DNA of 24,491 nucleotides from JABHQR01 sp043812455 (GCA_043812455.1 JBDRMB010000023.1:1-24491), one strand, 5' to 3'; positions 14,224 to 21,678 are shown, numbered from the stretch's first letter. Notes: generated by a model from the letters alone, not told the origin. Made by a program: numbers and translations.

Positions 14224-14678
14224 TTTTTCAAAGACTCAGTGAATTCTTTGATTAAAGTACCATCTTCAATTTTTATAGAATAATCAAGATTATCTAACTT
14301 TTGTTTGTCTATAAATTTCAAGAACTTTCTTTTTCTTCCTTCGTCCCAGACATCAAATTGTTTAGCTGTCTGGCAGAAATATGCTGTATCGCAATGGCCC
14401 TGCCTTAAATCTCGACCACCGTTACACGCGGGATGTAACGGACAGAAAAATTTACCTTTAACTTCAATCAAATTTCTACAAACACCATTTCTAAGGTCCA
14501 TGAAATAAAATCTGTCTCGAAATCTCATCTTTTCTGGATCAGATTGTGGGTTCATAGCTTCAAACTCCTTAGTGTTCGTAGCAATAGCTAATTGAATGTC
14601 TTTTTTTGAGCCGAAGTCATGGCCACAACAGCCCATACAACCTCCATTGTACTGGCACAGAATACTAAAGTTAGTCAT
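14220..14678 (-). CDS. Cys/His-rich protein, probable metal or Fe-S binder, unknown function
   Basis: A 152-residue protein with nine Cys: 8, 14, 17, 18, 67, 79, 85, 96 and 102, and His at 20, 82 and 95. They cluster as CQYNGGCMGCCGH, GVCRNLIEVKGKFFCPLHPAC and GHCDTAYFC. The pattern suggests one or two zinc sites or an Fe-S cluster; it is loosely like YkgJ-type cluster proteins but not close enough to assign. The C-terminal third is a charged helix (DEGRKRKFLKFIDKQ). A TATA-like CTATATAACC near 14730 lies about 55 bases upstream. It overlaps the Lrp gene tail to tail by four bases. Confidence 0.75.
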   Translation of the reverse strand: MTNFSILCQYNGGCMGCCGHDFGSKKDIQLAIATNTKEFEAMNPQSDPEKMRFRDRFYFMDLRNGVCRNLIEVKGKFFCPLHPACNGGRDLRQGHCDTAYFCQTAKQFDVWDEGRKRKFLKFIDKQKLDNLDYSIKIEDGTLIKEFTESLKN

Positions 14679-14743
14679 TTTAGGTTGAGAAAGTTAAACT
14701 ATTATTTGTATTTTTCTGAAATATCTGGTTATATAGGGTATAT

Positions 14744-15235
14744 TTATTCTTTAACTTCTTCAACATCGATGATCTCAAATCTGTTCTTTAACGATTTAAT
14801 ATACTTATGAAAATCTTCTTTAGTGATTTCTATTGATTCGATGTTAGCGTTAGAATGGAAACTAGCATAATCAGAATTCCAAACATCTCGGTCAATCAAA
14901 ACATGAACTTTTTGTTCTTGATCATTAATTAATCCGCTGGGAGATACTGAACCTGGAGTTAAATTTAAAATCTCTTTAAGCTCATTCTCGTTTGCAAACT
15001 TGATTTTGTGGCCTAAAGATTCTCCAAGTGCACTTAAGTCAACTTTCTTGTAATCTGCAACAATCAGCATATAATATTGTTTTGCTTTATTTCGTTCTTT
15101 AAGAAATAGGTTTTTAGAATGTACTCCTCGTATGTTTATGAAATGTTCTTTAGCTTGCTCACTGGTAAAGACTGGTGGATGAGAAAAAACTTTGAATTTT
15201 ATTCCATGCTCTGTAAGGTACTGTTTGATATCCAT
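14744..15235 (-). CDS. YbaK/ProX-type aminoacyl-tRNA deacylase (trans-editing)
   Basis: A 163-residue single-domain protein of the INS/YbaK superfamily, which hydrolyses misacylated tRNA (for example Ala- or Cys-tRNA-Pro). Signatures are HPPVFTSEQA near the N terminus, GVHSKNLFLKE with the conserved Lys41, YYMLIVADYKKVDL, LTPGSVSPSGLIND (the GxxxP loop) and VHVLIDRD. The layout fits the PrdX/ProXp-ala group better than YbaK proper. Its ATG follows the argS stop with no gap and uses a GAGG SD within the last argS codons, so both are translated together. Which tRNA it edits cannot be told; the ArgRS link is positional. Confidence 0.88.
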   Translation of the reverse strand: MDIKQYLTEHGIKFKVFSHPPVFTSEQAKEHFINIRGVHSKNLFLKERNKAKQYYMLIVADYKKVDLSALGESLGHKIKFANENELKEILNLTPGSVSPSGLINDQEQKVHVLIDRDVWNSDYASFHSNANIESIEITKEDFHKYIKSLKNRFEIIDVEEVKE

Positions 15236-16936
15236 TTACATTTCCTCAGGAGCTTTAATACCTAACAGTTTAAGACCGTTCTCAAGAACTTGTCTGGTAG
15301 AGTCTACAAGAAGTAACCTGGCTTTCATCTGCTGGTCCTGTCCAGAAATAACTGGACATTTATGATAAAATTCGTTAAACTGTTGCGCTAGGCCAATTAA
15401 GTACTGTGCCAAATGGTGTGGTTTATACGTATCTGCAACTCTAACAATAATTTCTGGGAATTCGTACAATTTCTTAATCAATGCCTGTTCTTCAGGGAGG
15501 CTGTACGATTCAAAATTGATTTTAGCAGATGGGCCTTGTCGATACTCTTTCTGAACTTTTCTAAGAATACTGCACGCCCTGGCATGTGTGTACTGCAAAT
15601 ATGGTGCGGTTTCTCCTTCAAAGGATAACATTCTTTCCCAATCAAAATTAATGTTTCTGGTACGTTCATTACTCAAATCGGCAAAGATAATGGCACCGAT
15701 ACCAACCATCTTAGCGACATCACTTTTATTGTGCAATGTAGGGTTTTTCTCTTCAATAATCTTTTCTGCAAGTTTGATAGATTTGTCTAAAACTTCTTCT
15801 AAGAAAATCACGTTACCTTTCCTAGTAGACATTTTTCCTTCAGGAAATTTGAACAAACCAAAATCTACATGGATAAACTCACTTTTGTTCATCCCAGCAA
15901 GTTCTAAAACTTTGAACAATTGTTTGAAATGTAATTTTTGTTCTGCACCAACAACATAAAGCATCTTTGTAGGTGTGTATTCTTTCAATCGGTATGAAGC
16001 AGCAGCAATGTCTCTGGTATGGTATGTAGTTGAACCGTTAGATTTTTTGATTAAAACTGGAGGCATCTTGTAAGCTTCCAGATCTACAACTAATGCTCCT
16101 TCAGATTCTGTTAGTGGTGCTTTTCGTTGAAGATTATCAATGGCAGCTTCCATTTTATCATTATAATATGCTTCACCATGATAAGAATCAAAGCCAACGT
16201 CAAGAATTTGATAGACTTTTTGAAATTCTGCTAAACTTAGTTCTCTGAAAGTTTCCCAAAGAGCTAAGGATTTCTTGTCACCATTTTCTAATTTCTTGAA
16301 CTCTTCCCTTGCTTCTTCAGTAAATTTTTCATTCTTTTCAGCTTCATCATGAAATTTTACGTAAAGTTTTAGAAGATATTTGATTGGATCTTTCTCAAGC
16401 TCTTTCTCTTTTCCCCATTTTCTGTACGCAACAATAAGTTTACCAAACTGGGTACCCCAATCGCCAAGGTGGTTAACTCCTACTGGTTTGTAACCTAAGA
16501 AATGATAAGTTTTGTATAACGAATTTCCAATAACTGTAGATCTCAGATGTCCGATACCGAACGGTTTGGCAATGTTCGGTGAAGAAAAGTCAATAACTAT
16601 CTTTTTGTTATTCCCAATCTTTTGCTTTCCATAATTCTTCTTTTCTTTGAAGATTTTAGATAACGTTTCTTCTGCAATTACTGAATGTTTCAGATAGAAA
16701 TTAAGGTAAGGTCCTGCAGTCTCTAGTTTTTCAACAAATTTAGGTAATTTTGTTTTTGGAAACTTCTTTCTCAATAATTCTGCTTCTTCTTTAGCATTTT
16801 TACCTAACTTGAAACAAGGAAATGCATAATCGCCAAGTTTAGGGTCTGGGGGTACCGCTAAGAGCCTTTCGACTTCATCTCTGTCAAGTTTTGTTGCTTT
16901 GTTCAATAATCTTACAATTTCGTGTCTGAAATCCAT
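15236..16936 (-). CDS. argS: Arginyl-tRNA synthetase
   Basis: A 566-residue class Ia synthetase that charges tRNA-Arg with arginine. The N-terminal Add1 domain covers about 1-90. The HIGH-type motif lies in FSSPNIAKPFGIGHLRSTVIGNS, the KMSKS-type motif is GKMSTRKGN, and the C-terminal anticodon-binding domain carries the QYTHARACSILRK helix. Length is normal. A TATA-like TTTAATAACC around 16962 lies about 26 bases before the ATG, consistent with a leaderless transcript. It leads an operon with the trans-editing protein. A likely substrate, the interrupted tRNA-Arg(UCG), is about 5 kb away in this window. Confidence 0.97.
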   Translation of the reverse strand: MDFRHEIVRLLNKATKLDRDEVERLLAVPPDPKLGDYAFPCFKLGKNAKEEAELLRKKFPKTKLPKFVEKLETAGPYLNFYLKHSVIAEETLSKIFKEKKNYGKQKIGNNKKIVIDFSSPNIAKPFGIGHLRSTVIGNSLYKTYHFLGYKPVGVNHLGDWGTQFGKLIVAYRKWGKEKELEKDPIKYLLKLYVKFHDEAEKNEKFTEEAREEFKKLENGDKKSLALWETFRELSLAEFQKVYQILDVGFDSYHGEAYYNDKMEAAIDNLQRKAPLTESEGALVVDLEAYKMPPVLIKKSNGSTTYHTRDIAAASYRLKEYTPTKMLYVVGAEQKLHFKQLFKVLELAGMNKSEFIHVDFGLFKFPEGKMSTRKGNVIFLEEVLDKSIKLAEKIIEEKNPTLHNKSDVAKMVGIGAIIFADLSNERTRNINFDWERMLSFEGETAPYLQYTHARACSILRKVQKEYRQGPSAKINFESYSLPEEQALIKKLYEFPEIIVRVADTYKPHHLAQYLIGLAQQFNEFYHKCPVISGQDQQMKARLLLVDSTRQVLENGLKLLGIKAPEEM

Positions 16937-17034
16937 ACTACCAAGAAACAGCTTAGGGTTATTAAAGTTTTATGGTTATGTTTGCTTATATTTGTGTAGA
17001 AATATTTATTAAATGGTTTTATTTAATCTAGCTT

Positions 17035-17667
17035 ATGGCTGAAAAACTAGAAGTTTATGATCTGAAAGGTAATTTAATTGGTGTCCAAGATCGGAAAGAA
17101 TTTTATGATGAAATTAAAGCTGAGTTCAAGAGAACAGGTAAGATAACTAAACTAGTTAAAACTATTAGATTGTTATTAATGAATTCTAAAGGAAGAATCT
17201 ATTTGCAAAAAAGAAGTAATCTCAAAAATGAAAATCCGGGTTTGTATGATAAAACGGTTGGAGGCCATGTCGCAGCTGGAGATAGTTATAATATGACTAC
17301 AATTCGTGAGTGTGCAGAAGAGTTAGGGTTTCCAGCTTCAATATTGTCAGCAAAGGAATTTGACAGGGCAATAAAAGTTACTGACTTAAATATTGTTGGT
17401 GTTTTTAAAGAAGTAGATCATAAAAATTATTTTGAATCTGTTAGAATAACAAAAAAAGGTAACAGTTTTGTTCAGCCTACTTTTGACTCAAGTTATATTG
17501 GTTATTACAACGGCGCAATTCGTTTCGTAGATGGAGAATGTTCTGGAATTGAAGTATTTTCTCTAAATGAATTAGAAGATGAAATGAGGAACAGTCCTGA
17601 AAAGTTTACCGAAGACATTAAATTCATGATCAAGAAATACAAAAAATATCTAAAACCAATAAACTAA
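17035..17667 (+). CDS. Nudix hydrolase
   Basis: A 210-residue Nudix-fold protein. The Nudix box reads GGHVAAGDSYNMTTIREC followed by AEELGF, i.e. the GX5EX7REUXEEXGU pattern with Asp for the first Glu. The N-terminal start (VYDLKGNLIGVQDRKEF) and the KTIRLLLMNSKGRIYLQKRS strand are like the YfcD/IPP-isomerase-like branch, but the isomerase catalytic Cys is not evident. It probably cleaves a nucleoside-diphosphate-linked substrate; which one is unknown. The C-terminal third is charged and helical. A TATA-like ATATTTATTAAA about 27 bases upstream suggests a leaderless mRNA. It overlaps the B3/B4 gene tail to tail by four bases. Confidence 0.88.
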   Translation: MAEKLEVYDLKGNLIGVQDRKEFYDEIKAEFKRTGKITKLVKTIRLLLMNSKGRIYLQKRSNLKNENPGLYDKTVGGHVAAGDSYNMTTIRECAEELGFPASILSAKEFDRAIKVTDLNIVGVFKEVDHKNYFESVRITKKGNSFVQPTFDSSYIGYYNGAIRFVDGECSGIEVFSLNELEDEMRNSPEKFTEDIKFMIKKYKKYLKPIN

Positions 17668-18350
17668 ATCTCACCAGAATTCTTACCTTTGCTCAACACT
17701 ATCTTCTTGACCCTTCCACCAGTAAAGCTGCGCAATAAACCAACACTCTCTGAAACTATTTGATTAAACTGCTTAGAAGTAATTGGTGGCAAAGCTTCAA
17801 TGTGCAATAAAACATTCTTACTTTGAGGAGTAACTCTGGTTCTTGGAGATTTCCACAAATCTAATTTGCTTCCAAGCACTTTACCTTCACGGGCACTGTC
17901 ACAATATATCAAAGTGCCTTTACGTAATGAATCTTTTTCTGTACCTTTAGCTAACCTAACACTTAAATTGCCTTTTAATTTATCGGAATCATCAACTGCC
18001 ATTGGTATAATATTTTTCAAAGAAAGGTAATAAGCTAAGTTCTGAACAACGTTTTTCACTGCAATTTCTCTTCTATCCAAAACTCGATGAAATATCCGTT
18101 CTAAAGAACTGTGCTGGTGTTTAACTTTTGATAATTGTCTTTCTTCCATCATTGCCCACGAAGAGACCATATGATGATTTTTCAGAGTGTCCTTATTATA
18201 AGTAAAGCGAATATATTCTTCAACCTCTTTCAATAAAAGTAAAACTTCGTCAAGTTTTTCTGTGTTGTTAATATCTTTAACTGAAATAAAAGCTACTTTT
18301 AATTTTGGGTGTAACTTTTCAAAAACTTCTTTGTTGATTGTGATGTTCAT
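17664..18350 (-). CDS. Stand-alone B3/B4-domain protein (PheRS-beta-like tRNA editing fold)
   Basis: A 228-residue protein resembling free-standing B3/4-domain proteins: an alpha/beta start (KLKVAFISVKDINN), a helical middle with a RIFHRVLDRREI segment, NLAYYLSLKNIIPMAVDDSDKL, LSVRLAKGTEK, GTLIYCDSAREGKVLG, LDLWKSPRTRVTPQSKNVL and LHIEALPPI. In PheRS this domain edits Tyr-tRNA-Phe; free copies may act on tRNA or free amino acids, function unproven. A GAGGA SD (18364-18360) lies nine bases upstream. It sits close to ArgRS, the trans-editing protein and Nudix genes, suggesting a translation-quality neighbourhood (inference). Confidence 0.82.
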   Translation of the reverse strand: MNITINKEVFEKLHPKLKVAFISVKDINNTEKLDEVLLLLKEVEEYIRFTYNKDTLKNHHMVSSWAMMEERQLSKVKHQHSSLERIFHRVLDRREIAVKNVVQNLAYYLSLKNIIPMAVDDSDKLKGNLSVRLAKGTEKDSLRKGTLIYCDSAREGKVLGSKLDLWKSPRTRVTPQSKNVLLHIEALPPITSKQFNQIVSESVGLLRSFTGGRVKKIVLSKGKNSGEI

Positions 18351-18394
18351 TTTATTTTGTCCTCAAAATATTTGAATTTTTTTTTATAACATTT

Positions 18395-18646
18395 TCATTT
18401 TTTGTTTTTTCCGTTTTTCTTTTGTGGTGGTATAAGATAATTTCTGATCTCTTTCAAAATTTTTAATTTACGATGTTCATAATAAATCCTGACAATTAAA
18501 AGAATGACATAAACTCCAAATACTCCACCCATCAACCAGCTAAGTATACTAAGGAATGGGCCCATTATCTCTGCTAATGGTTGTAAGAACTGAAGCGCTT
18601 CTGGTGGGGTCTGTGCAGCTTGAGCTGATATTTGTGGAATTATCAT
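18395..18646 (-). CDS. Small single-span membrane protein, unknown
   Basis: An 83-residue protein: a polar N-terminal segment with a Pro/Ala-rich stretch, one long transmembrane helix (about 28-54, PFLSILSWLMGGVFGVYVILL) and a strongly basic cytoplasmic tail ending KKNGKNKK. The start is certain because of a perfect GGTGA SD (18655-18651). No family is recognised. Similar small archaeal proteins are often subunits of secretion or envelope complexes, but nothing here proves that. Confidence 0.7.
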   Translation of the reverse strand: MIIPQISAQAAQTPPEALQFLQPLAEIMGPFLSILSWLMGGVFGVYVILLIVRIYYEHRKLKILKEIRNYLIPPQKKNGKNKK

Positions 18647-18707
18647 CTAATCACCTAACCAGAATTAATATTTTAGGTTATTTAATTGTTTCTATAAGTA
18701 TAATGAT

Positions 18708-18846
18708 GTAGAATTGCTGTTTGCATCATAAGGTCAAAATTCCTTCTAAGGTTACGTTGGGCTCGTAGTTGGGGGTTGTCCCTTACGGGGAAACAGAGCC
18801 TATGACTAAACATCGAGAATTTTGAAGATGCATTAAGCAATTCTAC
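18708..18846. ncRNA. Long imperfect hairpin, candidate structured RNA
   Basis: Nested pairings span the gap between two leftward membrane genes: GTAGAATTGC (18708-18717) with GCAATTCTAC (18837-18846), GCATC with GATGC, TCAAAATTC with GAATTTTGA, and GGGCTC with GAGCCT, topped by a short CCC/GGG hairpin. Two large internal loops flank the GGGCTC helix. A pocket-like internal loop above a 9-bp stem followed by AGA on the plus strand loosely recalls archaeal H/ACA guides, but a k-turn is not evident. TATA-like sequences exist on both sides (plus CTATAAGTAT near 18692; minus TTTATAGG near 18853), so the strand is undecided. Confidence 0.5.
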
Positions 18847-18851
18847 TGAAC

Positions 18852-19751
18852 CTATAAACGGTAAGGATGTTTGGCTTCAGGTAAATCTGAGAATAACGGT
18901 TTATTCTTTTGCTCTTGCTGATGTTCGAAATGCTTCTTTAATCTCAAGTATCGGCCATACTTATTGATTTCTAAACCTGCAGCAAACATAAAGATACAAA
19001 AAATTAGGAAGAATGCAGTAACTTCTCCTGACAATAAGAATATTTTGAAGAATCCACCAGCGTTTGAGTTAAGTATTACTTGCAATGAAAAGATCCTTAG
19101 AACTACGTAATAAGCAATAGAAATGTATGCAGAATTAACTAACACGTTGCCAACGGCTTTAAAACCGAAATTTCCTCTTCGTTTAGCAACAAGTTTGATA
19201 ATCGAACCAATGATTAAAGCGTTAATTCCGACAATAATCAATTGGCCAAAAGTTTGCCAAATCATTAAGCTGGAATCTATTTGGTCAGTAAACGCACTAT
19301 AATTGTTATGAGCAGTAACTCCTAAAATGATTTGAATAATAAGCATAGAAACAAAACCAATAATTGCCGGGACGTAAATGTCTCGACCGATTTCTACAAG
19401 AAATTTCTCTTTAGTTGTTCTCATCAAGATTTTTATTATCAAACCTATTCCTAATATTATAAAACCGACCAGAACTGCTTGCATGACATTATAATCTCCA
19501 AACAAATATTTCAGTGGAAAACTTTGTGTTACGGCGTTAAACATTAAACTTATTTCGTTACTGAAATCTGATTGAGAAATTCCTGATTGTTCTCCGATAG
19601 TTTGGATGATTCTAAACCATGCATATTTAAAATTGAAATAATTAGCTCCGAAAACAATGATTAAGAATGATAAGCCTATAGTAATCAGTTCGTTGACTGC
19701 TTCATCACCAATTATCTCATACAAGGGTCTTTTTCTTGTTCTATGTGGCAT
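18852..19751 (-). CDS. Polytopic membrane protein, unknown family
   Basis: A 299-residue protein with about six transmembrane helices (roughly 19-40, 88-110, 126-147, 160-188, 198-222 and 233-262), a 45-residue amphipathic loop between the first two, and a polar C-terminal tail rich in His, Gln and Lys. No catalytic motif is visible. Hydrophobic helices with few charged residues suggest a membrane scaffold or channel rather than an enzyme. A TATA box (CTTTTATAC, about 19780-19787) 27 bases upstream makes the transcript leaderless at this ATG. Confidence 0.75.
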   Translation of the reverse strand: MPHRTRKRPLYEIIGDEAVNELITIGLSFLIIVFGANYFNFKYAWFRIIQTIGEQSGISQSDFSNEISLMFNAVTQSFPLKYLFGDYNVMQAVLVGFIILGIGLIIKILMRTTKEKFLVEIGRDIYVPAIIGFVSMLIIQIILGVTAHNNYSAFTDQIDSSLMIWQTFGQLIIVGINALIIGSIIKLVAKRRGNFGFKAVGNVLVNSAYISIAYYVVLRIFSLQVILNSNAGGFFKIFLLSGEVTAFFLIFCIFMFAAGLEINKYGRYLRLKKHFEHQQEQKNKPLFSDLPEAKHPYRL

Positions 19752-19824
19752 TTCTTATCATGAAGAAATAATTGGTAGTATAAAAGGTTTTTTACAGTAG
19801 GGGTAATTTTTTGAAAGAAAAAAG

Positions 19825-19936
19825 TAGCCCCGCGCAGATTCGAACTGCGGTCAATGCCTTGCTTTCCGTTAAGGTCCAAAGGGCACTATGATAGTCCACT
19901 ACATTCCGCGAAGCTCTAAAGCTTCTCCACGGGGCT
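19825..19936 (-). tRNA. tRNA-Gln (anticodon UUG) with two BHB introns
   Basis: Acceptor AGCCCCG/CGGGGCT (seven perfect pairs, A1-U72), T arm CGCAG-TTCGAAT-CTGCG, discriminator A, no encoded CCA. Intron 2 (19860-19875, 16 bases) is canonical at 37/38: anticodon stem GTGCC/GGCAT, exon CTTT pairs with intron AAAG, bulges GGA and CAA; the anticodon TTG is at 19879-19877. Intron 1 (19904-19926, 23 bases) falls between positions 10 and 11: exon CCGT pairs with intron GCGG, bulges GGA and AAT, internal hairpin GAAGC/GCTTC. Removing both leaves 73 bases with a regular D arm. A1-U72 and the 4-base variable loop fit archaeal tRNA-Gln made by the Glu-tRNA amidotransferase route. A TATA box (about 19980-19988) predicts a start near 19957. 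Confidence 0.93.
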
Positions 19937-19958
19937 GTGAACTAGCCACAGCGGGGCC
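19937..19958 (-). other. tRNA-Gln leader that duplicates the acceptor strand
   Basis: The predicted transcript begins GGCCCCG, almost the same as the tRNA 5' strand AGCCCCG 22 bases later, followed by the hairpin CTGTG/CACAG. GGCCCCG could compete for the CGGGGCT acceptor strand. No bulge-helix-bulge is possible here, so it is treated as a leader and not as an exon. Confidence 0.5.
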
Positions 19959-20004
19959 AATTGAGAAGTTACTGGTTCTATTTATAAAATTTTCTCACAT
20001 AACA

Positions 20005-20100
20005 TTTATAAATTACAATCAATCCTAACACGTTATTCAATAGGCAGGTCGGTCAATGCTTACCTGTACTGGAGAAAGATATCATTATCTAATTCTCCAT
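20005..20100 (+). promoter_or_regulatory. Promoter and structured leader of the uS15 gene
   Basis: A TATA box (TTTATAAA, 20005-20012) predicts a start near 20035 and a leader of about 95 bases, long for this window. It has two hairpins: CAGGT (20045-20049) with ACCTG (20062-20066), and GGAGAA-AGATA (20071-20081) with TATCT-(AA)-TTCTCC (20086-20098), an 11-bp stem with a TCAT loop. Ribosomal protein leaders often bind their own product; that is inferred here. Confidence 0.5.
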
Positions 20101-20130
20101 AAAAATAAACATAATAGAGGAAATATAAAA

Positions 20131-20583
20131 ATGGCAAGAATGTACTCTCGTGACAAAGGAAAGTCTGGCAGTGTTAAACCAGATAAGGCAATACCATCTT
20201 GGGCAACTTACACTTCTGAAGAAGTAGAAAAGTTAGTAATAAAATTCAAGAAATCTGGTAAAAGTACTAGTGAAATCGGTATGATTTTACGTGATATGTA
20301 CGGAATCAATAGCGTGAAAGCAATTACTGGTAAAAAGTTAGGTCAAGTTGTTGCTGAAAATAAACTTGCATCTGAACTGCCTGAAGATTTGTTAAGTCTA
20401 ATCAGGAAAATGGTTGAGATTAAAGCTCACCTTGAAAAGAATAAAAAAGATGAGACTGCAAAACGTGGTTTTATCTTAACAGGATCTAAAATTCGAAGAT
20501 TAATCAAGTACTACAAACAAAGTGGCAAATTAGCTGCTGAGTGGAAGCTTGATTATGACAGATTAAAGATGTACCTTGAATAA
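20131..20583 (+). CDS. rps15: Small-subunit ribosomal protein uS15
   Basis: From the ATG at 20131 the product has 150 residues, the usual archaeal length. It has the archaeal N-terminal extension (MARMYSRDKGKSGSVKP, then PSWATYTSEEVEKLVIK) and the S15 core with DLLSLIRKMVEIKAHLEKNKKD and SKIRRLIKYYKQSGKL, which binds the three-way junction of 16S helices 20-22. The frame is open 25 codons further upstream, but that part is the hairpin leader; a GAGG SD (20117-20120) supports this start. Confidence 0.96.
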   Translation: MARMYSRDKGKSGSVKPDKAIPSWATYTSEEVEKLVIKFKKSGKSTSEIGMILRDMYGINSVKAITGKKLGQVVAENKLASELPEDLLSLIRKMVEIKAHLEKNKKDETAKRGFILTGSKIRRLIKYYKQSGKLAAEWKLDYDRLKMYLE

Positions 20584-20631
20584 AGGTATTAATTTTTCAT
20601 TTTTTTAAATTATTTTTTAGTGGTGGTTCTG

Positions 20632-20643
20632 ATGTTAAATTAA
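20632..20643 (+). other. Three-codon upstream ORF (MLN-stop)
   Basis: ATG TTA AAT TAA is preceded by GGTGGT (20622-20627) at SD spacing and ends directly against the GTG at 20644. It may be a leader ORF that feeds ribosomes to the next gene, or chance. Confidence 0.3.
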
Positions 20644-20661
20644 GTGAGGTTTGTTAAAAAA

Positions 20662-20991
20662 ATGGTAAGTTATTTTTTAGGTTACAATGCAGTTCCTGTT
20701 GAAGCACAAGATATTCCGGAAGGAACTTCTTTTTCTCATTCTGATAATGAGATTATCGTTACTAGAACTGAAAGGGGTTTTTATGTTCAGATGAATGATC
20801 TTGCTAGTAGTCTTGCAGATGGATTTGTTTTGGGTTTAGAAAAAGTAACAGGTGAGCATGGAAAAAATGTACTGAAAGACTTAAGTTTGAATGTAACAGC
20901 GCCCGAAGTTGGGTTAGCTCTTCCAAGAAAACCAGATATGCATGAGTTAAGAAGTTATGGTGAAGCTCTTGAAAGACTAATGTCTGAATAA
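20662..20991 (+). CDS. Hypothetical small protein
   Basis: From the ATG at 20662 the product has 109 residues (MVSYFLGYNAVPVEA...). It appears to be a soluble alpha/beta protein: a beta-rich first half (NEIIVTRTERGFYVQM) and a helical second half ending ELRSYGEALERLMSE. No family is recognised. A GAGGT about 11 bases upstream can serve as SD; an in-frame GTG at 20644 directly after the mini-ORF stop is an alternative start that would add six residues. Confidence 0.6.
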   Translation: MVSYFLGYNAVPVEAQDIPEGTSFSHSDNEIIVTRTERGFYVQMNDLASSLADGFVLGLEKVTGEHGKNVLKDLSLNVTAPEVGLALPRKPDMHELRSYGEALERLMSE

Positions 20992-21083
20992 TTTTCTATT
21001 TACATTATTTCCTTTTCTTTTCAGAAACCTTTTTAATGTCCTAAGTTTTCCTATTATATTATTACACTCAAGAGGTGGGGTAA

Positions 21084-21320
21084 ATGGATTATAAAAAGAA
21101 AACAATTGCTTTGCTCTTAGTACTTGTATTATTTTTTGTTTCAGTAGGGTTCTTGATAAATTTTAGTGGCTCTCCTCTTACTGGGCAAATCGTTGCAGGT
21201 GGAGTTGCTTGTTATGAAGACGCTGACTGTAATGATGGTATGGACTGTACTGAAGATTTGTGCAGAAACCCTGGTACAGAACAATCTTTGTGCATTAACA
21301 GAGTAAAAGAAGAGTGTTAA
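21084..21320 (+). CDS. Small secreted or anchored Cys-rich protein
   Basis: A 78-residue protein: a basic start, one strong N-terminal hydrophobic helix (about 7-27), the segment SGSPLTGQIV, then a Cys-rich domain CYEDADCNDGMDCTEDLC with further Cys at 70 and 78 (six Cys in all, enough for three disulfides). The DCNDGxxCTxDxC pattern is a known disulfide-rich extracellular motif. No cleavage site is obvious, so it may stay anchored. An excellent SD (GAGGTG, 21072-21077) sets the start. Function is unknown; binding at the cell surface is plausible. Confidence 0.75.
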   Translation: MDYKKKTIALLLVLVLFFVSVGFLINFSGSPLTGQIVAGGVACYEDADCNDGMDCTEDLCRNPGTEQSLCINRVKEEC

Positions 21321-21408
21321 TTTTATTTTTTTAAATTTATTATTTGAGAATTATTTCTAAAAATTTGAATGATTAGAAAAAAAGGTATTATTAAAATAAG
21401 AAAAAAAA

Positions 21409-21678
21409 TTAAAGCATAGACCTTATGCTTTCAATGTTTTGGGCAATGTTTCTACCCTTTTGAGTTAATTCCAATAACTTAAGTCTACCTTCTTTTTTGA
21501 AATTGATCAAGTCAGCTTTTTGCATCTCTTGTAAAATTTTTACAACGTGAGAATAGGTACAGTCTATCTGTTTTGCTAAGACTGAAGCATAAACCTGGGA
21601 ATTCGCGTTCTTTAATTCCACCAACATCATTGCTGGTTTTTCTCTAAAAAATACCTCAAAAATTTGTTTTTTATTCAT
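21409..21678 (-). CDS. Winged-helix DNA-binding regulator
   Basis: From the ATG at 21678 the product has 89 residues (MNKKQIFEVFF...) forming one winged helix: PAMMLVELKNANSQVYASVLAKQ, then YSHVVKILQEMQKADLI as the recognition helix and INFKKEGRLKLLELTQKG as the wing. It is MarR/PadR-like in size. An in-frame ATG at 21696 lacks an SD, whereas GGGGTG (21694-21689) suits the chosen start. A TATA-like TTTAAATATAA near 21757 predicts a leader of about 50 bases. Its targets are unknown; the divergent helicase gene is the nearest candidate. Confidence 0.8.
   Translation of the reverse strand: MNKKQIFEVFFREKPAMMLVELKNANSQVYASVLAKQIDCTYSHVVKILQEMQKADLINFKKEGRLKLLELTQKGRNIAQNIESIRSML

Noticed and set aside
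19937..19958. Third intron or alternative 5' exon of tRNA-Gln
   Set aside because: No bulge-helix-bulge can be drawn and A1-U72, expected for archaeal tRNA-Gln, needs the inner copy.
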